64,000 bases of DNA from Trametes villosa (GCA_002964805.2 PUDQ02000123.1:59986-123985), one strand, 5' to 3'; numbered from the stretch's first letter, positions 34,360 through 47,591 are shown. A program made the numbers and translations. Notes: generated by a model not told the origin, from the letters alone.

Positions 34360-36900
34360 TATGTATTCCTCTCAAATCCCGTTTCAGCGCTGGTCCAGCA
34401 TACCCGCCGTGCTCATGTGGACTCGAGAAGTGAGCCGTCTTGTCCTCCTCGCAGCGAACGACCGTACGCCGCGGGTGCTCACCCTGCGTAGATGCTGAGC
34501 GCGTACACGTCGCCGCAGGGTACGTGCAAGCTCGCCACCGTGCTCACGCACCGCAAAAAGTGTTGCCTGCCCAATGCGCGATACGGGCAGCAGTCGTGCC
34601 GTACGAGGGGCATGTTACGTCCAAACGCGAGCGATGAATCGAGCGTGTCGCGGTTTTGATGTGCGCGACGGTTGTCGAGGGTCTGGGCGTGCCAAAGAGG
34701 CGGTAGGATACCGTGGGCACAATCTGGGGGTAGGAGGTATACGATTGCAATGGGAGTAAGCAAGGACAAGGCTCGTACCGCCGAGAGACTGGGCTTGAGG
34801 TTAAGACCTCATTTCTACCTAGGTATGGATTGGAAGGTGAGCTACCTGCAGTTTGGGCGAGAGAGGCTAGGCAGTAGTCGGTGGCTCACCTCGCGGACAG
34901 AGTGCCGAGGCACACAGATGTCTCACGTCCTCGACGGCGTGGCTAGGCTCGATGAGAGCAGCCTTGACAATTGGCCGGATCCACATAGGGAGGAAACATC
35001 CATTTTAGCTTGCCTTCGTGTGATGTGTTTGCCGGCTTCTTATCTACAGCCCCTCAGCTGAAGAATATGCATTGACTCGCGGATGGGAGTCCAATCGGCA
35101 GTGAAATGAGTCTAGCTGGGTGTTGGGCCTTGAGGGTGGAAGGCAAAGTGGACGATAAGACAGGCGCCGGTCGCGCGGGCGTAGCGCACGCGGCCACGTG
35201 ACCGCGCTTCTCCCGCTGCTGCGCATGCGAGCGATGGGCGAGCCGCCGTCGCCGTTGCTTGTCCTCTCTCCGCGTCCTCGCACATCGTCACTGCTTTTAT
35301 CCTGGCCACCGCACGCTCTGATGCAATGGCCCGCTTTTACGCACTCTACACGTCGCTTATTCGTCAACCTACCCCACCGCAACTCGCCTCTGCTCTCTTT
35401 GCGCAACAACTCAACCCAGCCTCATCGCGGCCGCCTTTCTGTAGCTGGTTAGTGTTTTGCTGAGGCATCTGCGCTTCCGTGAGATGTACTTTTGACGGTG
35501 AGCATGGCTAGACTCTCTGCGCAGTGCAGCCGGCATGGGCAGAAGACACACCTCTGCGATATATGGCGAATCACAACCACCGCCGATGTGCGATGGGCAC
35601 GCGTTGAACGCCGAGGACTCGTCTTTCTTGTGCACACTGGACCATTCTTCATTTTGTTGTGGGTCTATCTCTGTTCCCATGTAGCCTGCCACCCTTCATT
35701 CCTCGCCGCCGACCCTCCCCATCCCGATATCTCTGCATCTTCCATCAGTCGCAATCCCCTGGAGCTAGCTCCGAAGTGCAGGAATAGGAGCAATCCTGGT
35801 TCCAGTTGCGACTTATGAGGCTCCTCCGCCAAAGCTTCCCGGCGTGTGCCGGACTGGGGGTCCTATCATCGAGCAACTCGCGACCGACAACACCTATACG
35901 AGCAAATGTGCCGAGATCACTGTGCTCGTCGCCTCCAGGGAAGGTGTTGGTCGTTCCAGAAAGAAGGAGATGGTGAACATGAATGTTCACAATCCGCAGG
36001 ACGTGGAGGGGCTTGCGGGCGCGATTTCCACCATCGACGCGTGTCTGCTTCACGCCCGTGCGCGAGGTGCGTCTAAACTTAACAATATTCTCAGGCTGTC
36101 CAGGGCGCTGACTCCCTGACTGACTGTCTACTGGTGTACATAGGGCGAGGGGAACGCCTTAATGCGCCCTCATGGACGCTGCGAGAAACGCACAAACCGC
36201 CGCCCAAGAGACCGCCCCCACCCCTAACACAAGGGCCGAGTATCCCATGCGGTAGGCCTCACCGCGCGTACAAGTGCTCATTGATCTTGATGCGCTCGCG
36301 GCTGCGCCCAAGGGCCTGACATCCACAGGCTTCACCGGTCACCCTTCCAACCGGAGAAGATCCCAAATTCCAGTTTGCGCCGGTTGCCTGAGGGATGTTG
36401 CGCAGCTCGCGGAGGATGTGGTCGCGAGCATGGGAATACACTCGGCTGAGGATGCGAGGAGCAAGATAGTCGTGATGACGGGTACGTGTATGCGGATGTG
36501 CCCGCCTGTAGCATGTGCTGACTGCGATCTGTAGCCCCGCGACGACTGGAGGACTGGAACTTTCTGCGACGGCGTCCCGGCCGTTGGGGACGAGGATGAT
36601 GTTTGAGAGCACCGACGAGTACGTCGCGCCCACCCATCCCCCTCCCCTCATGTCGCTGATGCTGCCCTCTCACCTGAGCAAACCCGCACAGAACATCCAC
36701 AGCTCCAAACAGGGTGAGACAATTGATGAATTCACGTCTGCTCTGACCTTGTCCCCTAGCACGAGCCAGCTAACTCGAATACAGCCGAATGCGAATGCTC
36801 GCTCGAGTACCAGTAGCAACCTTCGCGCAGTGTGGCCGTGAACCAGCCGAGCCCTGCCGCACGTACGACGTACGTCGGCCTCTCCATTCTTCAGTTGCTG
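34360..36900. other. Gene-poor stretch with coding-like fragments
   Basis: No complete gene is seen. Protein-like fragments occur at about 35844-36060 (hydrophilic, with KKEMVNMNVHNPQDVEGLAG) and 36274-36480 (with VCAGCLRDVAQLAEDVVAS). Both end at splice-like sites but do not join into a model. They may be relics of the same decayed families seen further right. Confidence 0.35.
35326..35463 (+). CDS. Candidate 45-residue small ORF
   Basis: The ATG is in a favourable context (GCAATGG) after a pyrimidine-rich leader. The peptide begins MARFYALYTSLIRQPTPPQL and stops at TGA 35461-35463. It could be a first exon. I recognise no family. Confidence 0.18.
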   Translation: MARFYALYTSLIRQPTPPQLASALFAQQLNPASSRPPFCSWLVFC

Positions 36901-36942
36901 ACCGCAATACTCGCATAGGCGGAGATCAGGCCTAACAAGCGG

Positions 36943-37700
36943 ATGACGACGATGAGCAGATGCGCCTCATCTGGGAGCACAACTCGCCATCAGATAATTG
37001 GCACACGCACGTCTGCGCTCGGGAAGGCCGCCGCCGTTGTAGCAGCAGACTACGGCGCGTACTCCGGACGTGTCGCCAAATTGTTCGCCGACTTACCCCT
37101 TACCTGCGGGTCAGAACTCCAGGTCGACATTTGCGCGATTCCTCGAGGAATGGGATACTCGGTGCACCATCCGGTGCTCGCTGCTTTCGGGAATATGAGC
37201 GCGGTCAAGGCTGTCGAACGTGGCGACATGGGTGTGGTCTCGTAGCCCCCTCATCGCCCCCAAGAAGGCCGACATACCTTTCGCTCACTCCCCGTGCGGA
37301 GGTTTGTCGCAGGGCCGGTCCGCACCACGCGCAGTACACCACGCACTACTCGTTCCTCTCGTCGCCCTGCGCTGATAACGAGCTCCCGCTGACACAGCGG
37401 TACGTGCCCGCGTTCCTCCCTCTTCGGACGCTGACCGTCAACACCCCCAAAGCCAGGTTCGGCAGGTTCTCCTAGAACTTCGAGGCATTGCAGCTCCACC
37501 GCGAGAGGCGCCAGCCCGAGCAAGTAGAACACGTGATGTAGGACGCACTACAGGCCATGAGTGGGGGCCTCGCCGCCCTCTTCTTCGCGCTGCTCTGCGT
37601 GGCTGAGCGGGGCGTCGTGCGCGGATCGTGGATCGACCCCTCACGCAGTCTCGCACCGTCCGCAGCCTGCACACATGCGCCTCCACCGCTTCGAAGTCAC
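36943..37700 (+). pseudogene. Decayed gene, membrane-protein-like 3' part
   Basis: A run of protein-like sequence is spread over several frames. The 5' part includes LIWEHNSPSDNWHTH in one frame and GKAAAVVAADYGAYSGRVAK in the next, so a frameshift lies near 37020. Further on, one frame from about 37312 contains PHHAQYTTHYSFLSSP. After a TAG at 37471 it continues NFEALQLHRERRQPEQVEHV. After a TAG at 37540 it goes on into a hydrophobic segment (GGLAALFFALLCVAERGVV, about 37562-37620) that would span a membrane. At least one frameshift and two stops make it non-functional as read. I do not recognise the family. Confidence 0.45.
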
Positions 37701-39700
37701 CGTGTTTTTCACGTGCATGTCATGCTGATGGTGGTGTCCCCACCGTTGCAGTAAGTTCCGCATCATCCTCACGCCCAGGATTGGACCGTATCTCTCCTGG
37801 ATAACATGGCGTATCCGCTAGATGCTTATGGGTAGCGCACTCCTGAAATGCTTTTGTGCGGGCAGACGCAGCCTAAGTTCAGTCTTGTAGCCTTGTAGCC
37901 TCGCAGATCCCCGCACCCGTGGCGACGCCTACGCATTTCGCCGCCGGCCGCGTCTCAGTTGGCGCATTACGACTCTGGTATTCTCGCACTCATGGTCAGT
38001 GTCGTGCGGGTCACGAGTGAATGGCTTAGTACGTATGCAGGAAGTTGTTAGACGTTCGCAAGTATAGACGTGAAAAAGAGGCAAGACAGCCGCGACAGCG
38101 AGAATACAGCGATTCGTAGCGTAGAGGAAACGCGACCTGCTGAGCGTGATGAAGTCAGCGTACACCTGCGAAGTACGCCCTCCACTACCGATCATCTCCT
38201 TCGAGATTCCGTCTACAGCATTGCGCACCTTAGCGTTCTCGCATCTCAACAGGGTGGAGCTATACAGAATACTTAACCGTGATTGCGGTCGCAGTGTGGA
38301 CTTGGACGCCCTTTTGCACCAGAATTGACGGCCGGCGGGCGCACAGAGCCCTGGCGTGCGTGTACGGCTGCCACAGCGTGCTGCGAACGACTAATAGCAG
38401 GAGGCCTATAAGCAGCGCGTACGACGTGTCAAGTTCGACGATGAACCTGGGCCGGTGTCCATGTCCCGGAGCTGGCCTTCCATCGCGCGACAGGGTGAGC
38501 ATTCATCACCAGGGATCGCCTGGACTTCACGAAGAAGAGCGCGATTTCTGTGTATATATGCATTGTGTGAACACATTTATGAGCTAATCTTCTGGCTGAC
38601 CTACCGTGGCGACTGTCCGGAATTCAGAGCGCTGCTCTCGAGGACGTAACCTCTCGTGCCAGTGTAGGCGAGTGCTTGCAGGGGCCGGCGACCGTGTCAA
38701 CCAGGTGTGTCAAGCAAAAAGAGCGAGAAAGCCAGAAGCATTGAGGACGGGCACCAGAGTCAAGTGGAGATACAGACGAGAAAACGCAGGACGGCGTGCG
38801 CGAGTGCAGCAGGTGCAGAGATCACTGGACAGACGAAAGGTGCGCGGCGCTGTGGGCGCCATGTGAGTCGCGTCCTGGGTGGGCGTCTACGTCGGCGTGA
38901 TGTTACGAGGGTTACGCACTGTGACGCTTTTAGAACGGTTTAGTCTCTTCAAGGGACGCTCCAGAAGCTATTTTCCGGGTATATAAGCAGAGCTTTCAGA
39001 GCGGCTGAAGCGTTTTTTACAAGAGGTTAGACGGGAAGGACGCGCTATACAATTCAACGTGACAAAACGCTGCAGCCTTTGCGTTACGCGGCCTACCGAA
39101 ACGGGACAGCGGGCGTCTACCGCCGCGTCCGGTTCTCGTCTCGCCACGACGCTCCCAACGCCTGCCACTGATAATCCGAGCTCCAGCACATGCAATGCTT
39201 CGAACACCTGCGGGTGGTTGTTCTTCGTAGGTCACTGTATGGTACTCCACAGCCCATTCATTTTGTGCTCATCTTACAAGCTCAGAATCCGCCGGAATGT
39301 GCGACCAGAAAGATAGCCTGAGTCCACTGCGAAGACTCGGACATGCAATTACCGCCCATAGCTTTCCACGGGCTAGACATTCGCCGACATAACCCTCCAA
39401 ATCCTATCTAGGGAGAGAATCGCGCGTGGTGCGCCAGTACTCTTCCAGAATTTTATGGGCGTCCACGTCGCTACTCTGCGTACATAGTACTCAACGACGT
39501 ACTCTTGGACTTCTGCCTCCCTCCCCGTGATATCTCACGAGCTCGCTCGCGCTCGCCTTCGCAGTTTCCTGCAATCTTTTGCCCTGGTGAGCAGCCCTTT
39601 CCCCCTACGTTCTGCCCCCGCCTCCTCAGGCTCTGACCCTGGGCACCAGAACCTCCAAGGCGTGGTAGTCGGTGGTGTATTCCCCTTCGACCAACTTCGC
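37700..39700. other. No gene seen
   Basis: Only short overlapping frames occur. A basic, Ser/Arg/Lys-rich stretch at about 38707-38870 is open for 50-odd codons but looks like composition rather than a protein. A TATAAG-like site at about 38979 has no obvious gene after it. Confidence 0.4.
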
Positions 39701-39729
39701 CCTTGCGCCCCACCATTCACCCTGCGAAT

Positions 39730-40680
39730 GAGAACGGCGGCTTGTAGCTTTGCCTCAGCAACCTCCGCGTACGTTTTCAGCTCTCATCTCCAGCGCACAT
39801 ACTATCACCGCGTGCGGGAACGACCAGATCGCGACCTGGCTGCCCTGGACGGCCTCGGCGAATTTTCCGCGCATGGTGCACTCACTTCCACGCTATCGAG
39901 CGGCGTGTATGGCATCCAGCAATCTCCTTAGCTGGCATGCAAGAGAACCACTCAGTGGAGGTCTCCCTCGAACAGTACGTGCTCCTGCACTGTGGCTACG
40001 GGATGTCGGACTACCTGACCCAGCTTTGCAGAGTGCGTAGTACTTCGCAGCAGGACTTCGCGTCGCACTTGGAAAACTTGGTCGACAAGGGTCCGACGTG
40101 CGCTCGATATAGACGTGGACGAACTCACTGAAACGTACACTATCGCCGGGGCGCATGACGTACACGAGGCGAGTCACCAAGGCGCCGCGCCGGGGTCCGA
40201 AGTCGGCCAGAAGCCAGAAGCCAGGTGCCACGAGCACGACGCACCATGTCTGAAGCACAGCGCCTGGCAATGTACTCGCCTCTATCCTCCGCGCACCGTC
40301 GTGGCGCATCGTCTACGCTGCCTCCATATTCGTTGATTGAGCGTGGGCGCGCTTGACGCGCACAGAAACGAGGTTGGCCAGCTTGTGTGAAAGTTGCGCA
40401 TCAAAGTTGCGACGGTAGGTCACCGCACGCGAATCCAGCAAACGCCTGCTAACGATGTATTTTTGGAGGAACAGAGGACGCGAACATTGCTGATCGAGGG
40501 AAGCATCATGGACGCGGAACAGGGGCATCAGTGGACGCTCGAGCCATGGTGGGTGACTGCCAGCATGGCGGGCTCCCGAAAGTGTGGACATGGCCGCTGG
40601 CTTGTTTCAGGCATTGTCGGATATCAAGGTCTTGCAGTACTACGGGAACTACCATGAGTCTGTGCGCGCAACCTACGCCA
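39730..40680 (+). pseudogene. Relic copy 1 of a tandemly duplicated unknown gene
   Basis: This aligns with 41266-42300 at several landmarks: GGCGGCTTGTAGCTTTGCC (39733) against 41269; GAGGCGAGTCACCAAG (40166 against 41887); and CTCGCCTCTATCCTCCGC (40275 against 41978). A protein-like run LDIDVDELTETYTIAGAH lies at about 40106-40160. No frame is continuous, and I recognise no domain. Confidence 0.45.
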
Positions 40681-41265
40681 AGGTGAACAGAGGTTGCCTG
40701 ACTCATCGCACGGCGGACGTGAACGTCGACCGACATCTCTGCCGTGTTAGCCCCTGCGTACGTCCCCCCTTCTATCGCGTCTTTGGTGCTTAGGGCTGAT
40801 GTAACGTAGAGCGCTAGCATCTCCCCATCTACGCCGTGTCCGCCATCACGCTCTTCTTGCTCTGCCCCTCTATCGGGCTCGAGGCGCGCAGCCGCCGTGT
40901 TTCACTCCGGCCGGCTTGGGCGTGCCTCCTCCTCCTCTTCGGCATTCAAGCATGTTCACGGAGGGCATCGCGCGCGGCACGCTTCCAAGTCACCCGCCGA
41001 CGTTGCTGTCCTCGCTCTGAGACGTGCTCTTCCGTTACGTTCCCGCTACCTGTGACGTCTCACGCGTTCACGCCCGCATTCTCCGTTTTCTGGGCTGTTT
41101 GTCACCAGTGAGCAATCAATTTTCCCTCCGATATTTCCTCAGCTCATATCAGCCTCAGCTTCGCACCAGACTCACTCAGACATTGCAACCCGTGGCATGT
41201 TCCTTTAAGACGAACTCCGCGTATACGTCACGCAACTGCTTGTATCATCGCCCTGTGGATGTTAA

Positions 41266-42300
41266 AGGCCGCTTGTGGCTTTGCCGCGGCGATCTCCGGG
41301 TACGTCATCTTCCCCCGCACCTCCAGTGCCCATAGCTGACGTGATGCAAGGGAACACGCCTATTAGCGAAGGCGAGCACGACCGGGACGCGACCAAGCTG
41401 TTCCTGCTGCCACGTTGAGTATGACACCCCCGCGCGAGCACGTTCGATCTACTCAAGCTCCACACGCCGCACAGGGCGATTGTTCATGGGTTGACCTCGG
41501 CGCAGTTCTTGCTTTGAGGCCTCCTTCAACGCTGTGTAGTGTGTGCTGAATCCGGCGAGTCTCATCAACCCGGAGGAGCGCTTGGAGGAGGCAGCTTTAA
41601 ACTAGTATGTCTGCCCTCCTGCACCGTGGCTACCGAATGGCGAACTGACCGATTCTGCTGCGCAAAGTGCGCAGTAGCTCGCGGTGCGATCTCGAGCGGC
41701 ATTCGGAAAACTGTTCCACAAGGATGCGACTTGCGCTCGATTTGGACAAGCAAGAACTCGCCAAAACCCACGCTGTTGCCGGCGCGCGATGTACCACGGG
41801 CGATGGCGACGGTGGCGGAAGGGCACGCTGGAGGACTCATGACGCCCGCTCTGCGCTTCTAACCCGCGAGGGTGTGGGTGCGCACGAGGCGAGTCACCAA
41901 GTCCGAGAAGTCGCTCAGAAGCCGGGTGCCATGTATACGACGCAACATGCCCGACGCACGATGCATTACGACGCGCTCGCCTCTATCCTCCGCCGACCAT
42001 CGTCGCAAATGCTTCCATACTCGTGGGGTGATCGTGGACGCGCTCGATGAGGAGAAAATCACGGTCAGCAAGGTAGTGGGAAAACTATACGTCAATCCGG
42101 GGACGGTACGTCCCTCTCTATCCCTCCCTGCCCAACCGCACGAGAGCCCACGCTGACGACATCCGTCTGGGCGATCAGCCACGTCGAGAGATGAGGCTAT
42201 GGTGGGTGGCTTCTAGCTCGGCGGCGCGGCGAAGAGCGCGAACATGGCCGGAATCGTGAAGCCGCTGGCGATTCACATGTCCCTGAATCAAACGACGTAC
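41266..42300 (+). pseudogene. Relic copy 2 of the same unknown gene
   Basis: This is the second copy of the unit at 39730-40680, about 1.5 kb downstream. The equivalent peptide run here is LDLDKQELAKTHAVAGAR (about 41737-41790). Downstream, a KPLAIHMSLNQTTYEHGEK stretch ends at a GTATGT donor (42316), and a fragment at about 42409-42500 reads DDNHGLLDTLGINIRAKADA. Frames shift between these pieces, so the copy is decayed. Confidence 0.45.
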
Positions 42301-42871
42301 GAGCATGGGGAGAAGGTATGTCCCGGTGCCGAGTGTCCATCGTCTCAAGTGCGCTGTGATCTAATTTTGCCCCCACAAGGGCAGGCCGTGGGCGCGGGTG
42401 CGACGACAACCACGGCTTGCTCGACACCCTCGGAATCAACATCCGCGCAAAGGCTGATGCGCCTGCACTCCTAAACAAGGTGCACCAGGGACACCAAGCT
42501 GGCCTAAGCTCACGCATGGAGTGCTCTCCCAGCCGCTCGTCGACAATTCGCTCAGGGTGAACTACACGGTCCTTGCTGTACTCGGCGAGCCCTCCCGGGT
42601 CCAGTGACCGTGCTCGAGCAACAGTGCGCGTACGATGAGTGCAGCGGGTGCAAGACCCGGTGCATCAAGAACTCAGCATACCCCGGTGGGATCTCGAGAT
42701 CTCAGGACGGAGGGGACATGCCTACTTGGCCTTCGGGCCGCTAGTGAGTAGACACACGTGCGCAGCACCACGGATCCATAATGCATATCACAGTTCCCCG
42801 GTTCACCCGCCCAGGCCATCCTAACATCCTGACCCCATTCTGCTCTCCGCGTTAATCGCGCAGGCAGTCGC

Positions 42872-44235
42872 CAAACCGCCTTTGTTGAAGAGCTGGTTGA
42901 CGTGGCGGGTGTAGAACTAGATATTGATAAATTGAGTGGTGAGTCGCCTGCAGTATTGCAAAGTACGTCCGCTGACTGGTTTCTCAGGTTCCGGAGGGTT
43001 GTATGATCAGTACAAGGGCGGCACCGGCGACCTCGTGCAACGCGTGCGCGCCGCGCAGCTGTAGAAGCGCTCGGCCGAGTCTGCCTCAGTACGTCCTACC
43101 TACGCTCCCGGCCTTGAGTGCGGGACTGATGATACCCGACGAACTGTAGCCCTAGTGTCGCATCATGTCGCATTCAAAGCGTGATGCGGCGGTTGGAAAA
43201 GCTCGCACTTGTGAGCGCGCCACGCGATCCTGGGGAAGAGCTTAGGAACGATCGCGCTATCGCCGTGTACCTCACACTCTGAGAAGTAGCTCCGGCAGAG
43301 GAAGACCATGGCGGCGTGCCGTCGTTTGGGTGGTGCACATGTGCCCCGTCTGTGGGCTTGGATGCGAGGCGAGCGACCGCCAAGACTCTGGTCCTGAGGC
43401 ATAAACGGACACACCGCCCCTAGACGTTGAACCCTGGTCGCGTGCGCGACGTCGCATGCACGACGTGCCAGTGCACGCAGGCCTCTTCCCTCCTTCCACC
43501 GTTGCGCCTCGCAGGCTGCCTCGAGATTAGGGATCGAACAGCGCTTCATCTGCGCACCTCCGTAGCTCACCTGGGCCCTCGCTATCTTCATTGCCATCGA
43601 CGCGAGCGCCTCCAGCTCCTCTTCGCCGCTACAGCATATGCTTACGCCGTGCGTCCGGTTTAGCTTGCTTGAGCTCGTGCGCATCACGATGCAAGACGCA
43701 CTCCACGCGAACAGAAACAAGGACATTTAGCTGGCGAAAAAGCGACGCGTCGAGCCTACCCCGGTATGTCGCTCTCCCCTCTCTGCCTGCCTCGGCCGCT
43801 AGTTCGCACGCACGGTAGCTGTATGAACGAACAAAGTAAGCTGTCGCCGTCGCGGACGTAGATACGTTGGTGGGTGGTGGTCAGTGGCGCGTGGGTGGGC
43901 GCGGAGAAGGGCTGGGACATGTTCGCGATCGTGAAGCGGATGACGCTGTTCGACAGCCGACGATGCCTATGGTCGTGAATTCCTCGGGCGCCATTTCGCT
44001 GTCAGGAGCTGGTAGCAAGGTCTGTCATCTGCAAATTTGAAGCTTGTGACCTTTTTGCGGGGAAACCGCGCCCAGACTCGCTTCAGGCGCTGTTCGTCAG
44101 GCGGGCGCGCAGCAGGTACGGGAGTATTCCCACAGATGTATCTTGTATTCCGCAAATACGAAGGTTATGTATATGTATTACGCCACGAATCTCCCCATAG
44201 ATCTCCGTCAGGCGTAAAGAGAATGTACAGGGCAA
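42872..44235 (+). pseudogene. Decayed block, copy 1
   Basis: The block begins with FVEELVDVAGVELDIDKLSG (about 42887-42942), then a donor GTGAGTCGCC, an acceptor near 42988 and GLYDQYKGGTGDLVQRVRAA followed by a stop (43062). A second part near 43160-43280 reads SKRDAAVGKAR and, in another frame, EELRNDRAIAVYLTL before a TGA. A third part near 44141 has MYLVFRKYEGYVYV. The same three parts in the same order occur at 53276-54125. Frame changes and stops in both copies indicate pseudogenes. I do not know the family. Confidence 0.5.
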
Positions 44236-44928
44236 TTCTGCCAGGGTATTTTGTGTCTTGTGCAACGCAAACACCAGCCCGACAGCGTGAACAAGAAGCA
44301 CATCGCGAGCTCGCTGTGTACGTAAGGTAGAGGAGAACGGCTAGATTGCGCCAGACACAGTTCGTGCCGCGCGCGGGAGGTCTACGTCCATTGGTACGCC
44401 CAGCGTGGATGGAGCTTCCGTCGTCCGGAGGGTCGCAAAGGGATTTCTAGAGCCCGAAGAGTGTAAGCAGTAGAAGCTGCCAAGCCACAGGATCACCAGA
44501 GTATCGTCCTCTGTGGGCTGCGTCGTGTCGCTTCTGGGTCCAGACTATTCAGCACAGAGTGGATCGTCTCGACATGGCGCCTGTGGCCAGCGTGCCTGGG
44601 GTGTCCGCCGGGAGTCAGTCAACGCTGGTTGTAAAACCACCACAATCTGTGTCCGAACACGGTTTAGCAGCGTGGAGCCCGCGCAGAGCCACTTCGTCTG
44701 CGGACATCGTGGGACGGGCGGGCGCATCGATCGTGTCCCGCTGCTGCAGGACGTGCTGCCTAGGCGCACCGCGCGCTCGGACGTGTGGCGGCACTCGAGC
44801 AGACCGAGCCCTGTCGAGGACGTTGCCGGCGCCGACGGCCCATTTTCGCCACGTCGATGAACTTGACTAGTGGCCAGGAGCACGCCCGGTTCAAGCGACG
44901 GGAGACGAAGGACAACAGGGCGTGCTAG

Positions 44929-46035
44929 TTGTTGAGTCTTACGGATGCGAACGGAATAACGGGCAATGAGCGCCGCACAGCCTGTCGTGATGCCGGTCAG
45001 CGCAAGCTTGAAACGTCGTTCCCGCACACGTACCTCAAGACCATGGTTGGACTGCAGTCTGCGAGCACACGCTGCCATCGACTGCTCGCCCAGGCGCAGG
45101 CTCGGCAGCGCCAGAGGGAGCAGAGCCAGCAGGGTAACGGGCGCGCGGCTTCGCACATAGTCCCGTCCGCTGCCCGTCCTCTGAGCACGTCTTTCAACAT
45201 ACGCGCCATCTCTGCCCAGGCGCAGGCCTGCCGTGCTGACTAGGCGGACTAACGTCGCTCAAAGCGCGGTGTCGTCGATGACCAGGTCCCCAAGATGGCC
45301 GCGGTCAACGGCAAGTTTAGCAGCCGCGTGCCCTCCTCTGGCTACGGCTACGATGTTGACCTCTATGTGGGCGGGCACCCTCCGGTGACCCCTAGCTATA
45401 CCACGGTCACCAGCGGGGAACGTCGTTTTGGGGCATGGTCAACGGCAGCAACGCGGATGGCCCCGTCGACCCCACGAACGCTCCGTCCAAGTCAAGGTCC
45501 ACCGTCTCGCGGAGGCGTGCCGGCAGCAAATCCGTCCTGAGCGGCAGCCGCGCTGTCTCTTCGCCTTCTGGCAAAGTGACCACGCCCCCGAGCGAGCGGG
45601 TCTCTCCTCCACCCGCGCTCATCGCGGCGAAGGCGCGCCCTCAGCGCGCAGCCCCTCCGCGTCACAGCTGAGACACCGGCGCCCGCGGTCTCCGCCGTAG
45701 CTATCAACGCCGAGAGCGCGTATGGGGATGACAACTCCGTATCATCCAAGTCCGACTCTCCGCGAGCAACCCCAACTCGACCACCTCGAACGACGTGCCG
45801 CGTTCGCCACGCGAGAAGGCAGCCAAGAAACTCTATGCGGGCCTCGGACTCGGCCGTGCCCGGAGATGTGCCGACTATCAACCTCGTCGTCCCGCACGGC
45901 TCGCACCTCGTCGTCCAGCGTCTGGTAAGCAACCCCGTGCGCGAGCCGCGCGGCCCACCGCCGAGCAACACGGAGCTCGTCCCCAAGAACTTCGCGACCT
46001 ACAGCTGGCGCCGGGCGGTCGGCGTGCTCCTCTAG
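44929..46035 (+). pseudogene. Multiply frameshifted gene of unknown function
   Basis: Protein-like sequence runs through about 1.1 kb but changes frame several times. An N-terminal part (44929-45243) contains AGQRKLETSFPHTYLKTMVG and a Gln/Arg-rich helix-like stretch. It is followed by AAVNGKFSSRVPSSGYGYDV (about 45298-45357) and, in another frame, a Ser/Thr/Pro/Arg-rich segment (45435-45668). Then come SAVAINAESAYGDDNSVSSK, PREKAAKKLYAGLGLG in a further frame, and finally TINLVVPHGSHLVVQRLVSN to a TAG at 46033. At least three or four shifts are needed to join them. This suggests a regulatory or disordered protein, but I cannot name the family. Confidence 0.45.
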
Positions 46036-47580
46036 TACGCGCGCGAGATGGCTCCGAAACGATGACGCGAGCATCTCGAGCCGTGTCGAGCCGGGCGCAC
46101 GACGACCTCCGTCTCTGCCATCGGGGCCGGTGTCGGCGCGAGGTAGCAGCGTCTCTGCCCGGGGGTGAAGCCTTCCCCCGTGGCCGCGTGGACGGGAAGA
46201 ACTACCCAGAAGGCGAGAGCTAGCATTGTTCGCGGGGGGTGGAGGTACGCCGGCAGGAGGAGGCCATAGCGGCGATGAGGATGAGCGAAGCAGAGGAAGT
46301 GCATGGTGAGCGTCTTGCCGTCGCTACGGGGCTTGTAGTTGCTCTTGATGTGGGCGGGAACCGCTTACCGTTGGCAGTCAGCACAAGCGATGTGCGTGGT
46401 AGGTTGGGGAGGAGTTTACCGCTGTCTTCGCCCTGCTTGTCGTCGCGTTCCTTTCCACCGTTTAGACTCACCAAGTATTTCCCAAAACCGCGGCACCGAC
46501 ATCGTGGCGCTCGCTTGCTGTCTGGTCGTTTCGATTATCGCACGGACCTACTCCGAGTCGCGCGCGCCCAGGAACGGAGTCGTCGTCCTGACACGCCTCT
46601 ATCAATTCCACGCCAGGCGACGGCGGTGGTCGTGGGCAAGCGCTAGCCTCGTGGCGTCAGTATAGCGGCACGAAGGAGTGATCGTGATGTAAAGAGGTGT
46701 ATGGGCGTACCTCCGGTAGAACAACTGCGGATGAGCCGACGAGCTGCTAGCCTGAGAGTGGGGGGTCTACGACACGTAGTGTGCGCCCGCGATGAGGTCG
46801 AATGAGTCTGGCAGGAGCAGCATACGGGTTCGGCTTCAGTGGAACACGCTGACGAATCGTGCCGCACAGGGATAGTAGGACTGACCTGATCACGGAGCGG
46901 ACTGCACATGCCACCAGAAGGCACATCGGCAGACGCACCAATAATTCCGCCGCTCGGAAAAGTGAAAGAGAGCGGCGTTAGCGTTGGCGGTATGGGGATG
47001 GAAGGCATACGCGGGGTAGAGGAAGAGTAGGAGGAGCGCACCACTGTGTGCGCGATCGTGCAAAATTCTCCTGCGAGGATGTGCACGTACCAAACTATCT
47101 CCTTTCTCCAGGCGTGCCCGGCAAGCCCGAGACGTTGGGTACAGGATAGTTGGGGGACAGTGCGGAGCCGGATATACCAGAGGAGTTGCGAGGGGAGAGC
47201 GCCAGTCCATGCCGTATCGTCAAGGAGCACACCAGGAGGCGGAGAAGATGGAAGAGCGTAAGACGTACACGGCCGGCGTCCAAGAAAGAAGATTCCGCAG
47301 CAGGGCCTCTGTGACAGGCAGCGGCAGCAGCACACGGCAAGTGGCGACGTCCGGCGGTTTGGGGTTGCACGCACCTGCTACCGGGTGGATGGGCCCTTAT
47401 ATATAGGAGAGTTGTCGGTGAACGAGTATCCTCGTGTGCATGTAATACCACGGGCTGAATGAAGGATAGCTGGAAGAAGGACCTGCCTGTCGAGGACGTG
47501 GCCGTTGCGGTGCAAGCTGGGCAGTGGGGACACCGGCGTTTTGACTTGCGTCATTCGTCGGACCGCAACGCCGAACGTTT
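46036..47580. other. No confident gene; upstream flank of the DUF2015-like gene
   Basis: Open frames occur on both strands, the longest on the minus strand (46643-47374), but their Pro/Ser/Arg/Cys-rich content shows no domain. I see no repeat structure. Confidence 0.4.
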
Positions 47581-47591
47581 GGCGGGCTGGG

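Noticed and set aside
44545..45156. 203-codon minus-strand frame
   Set aside because: It overlaps plus-strand protein-like sequence and has no recognisable domain or splice support.
46643..47374. 243-codon minus-strand frame
   Set aside because: Its composition is Ser/Pro/Arg/Cys-rich, with overlapping open frames on both strands and no motif. It may be chance.
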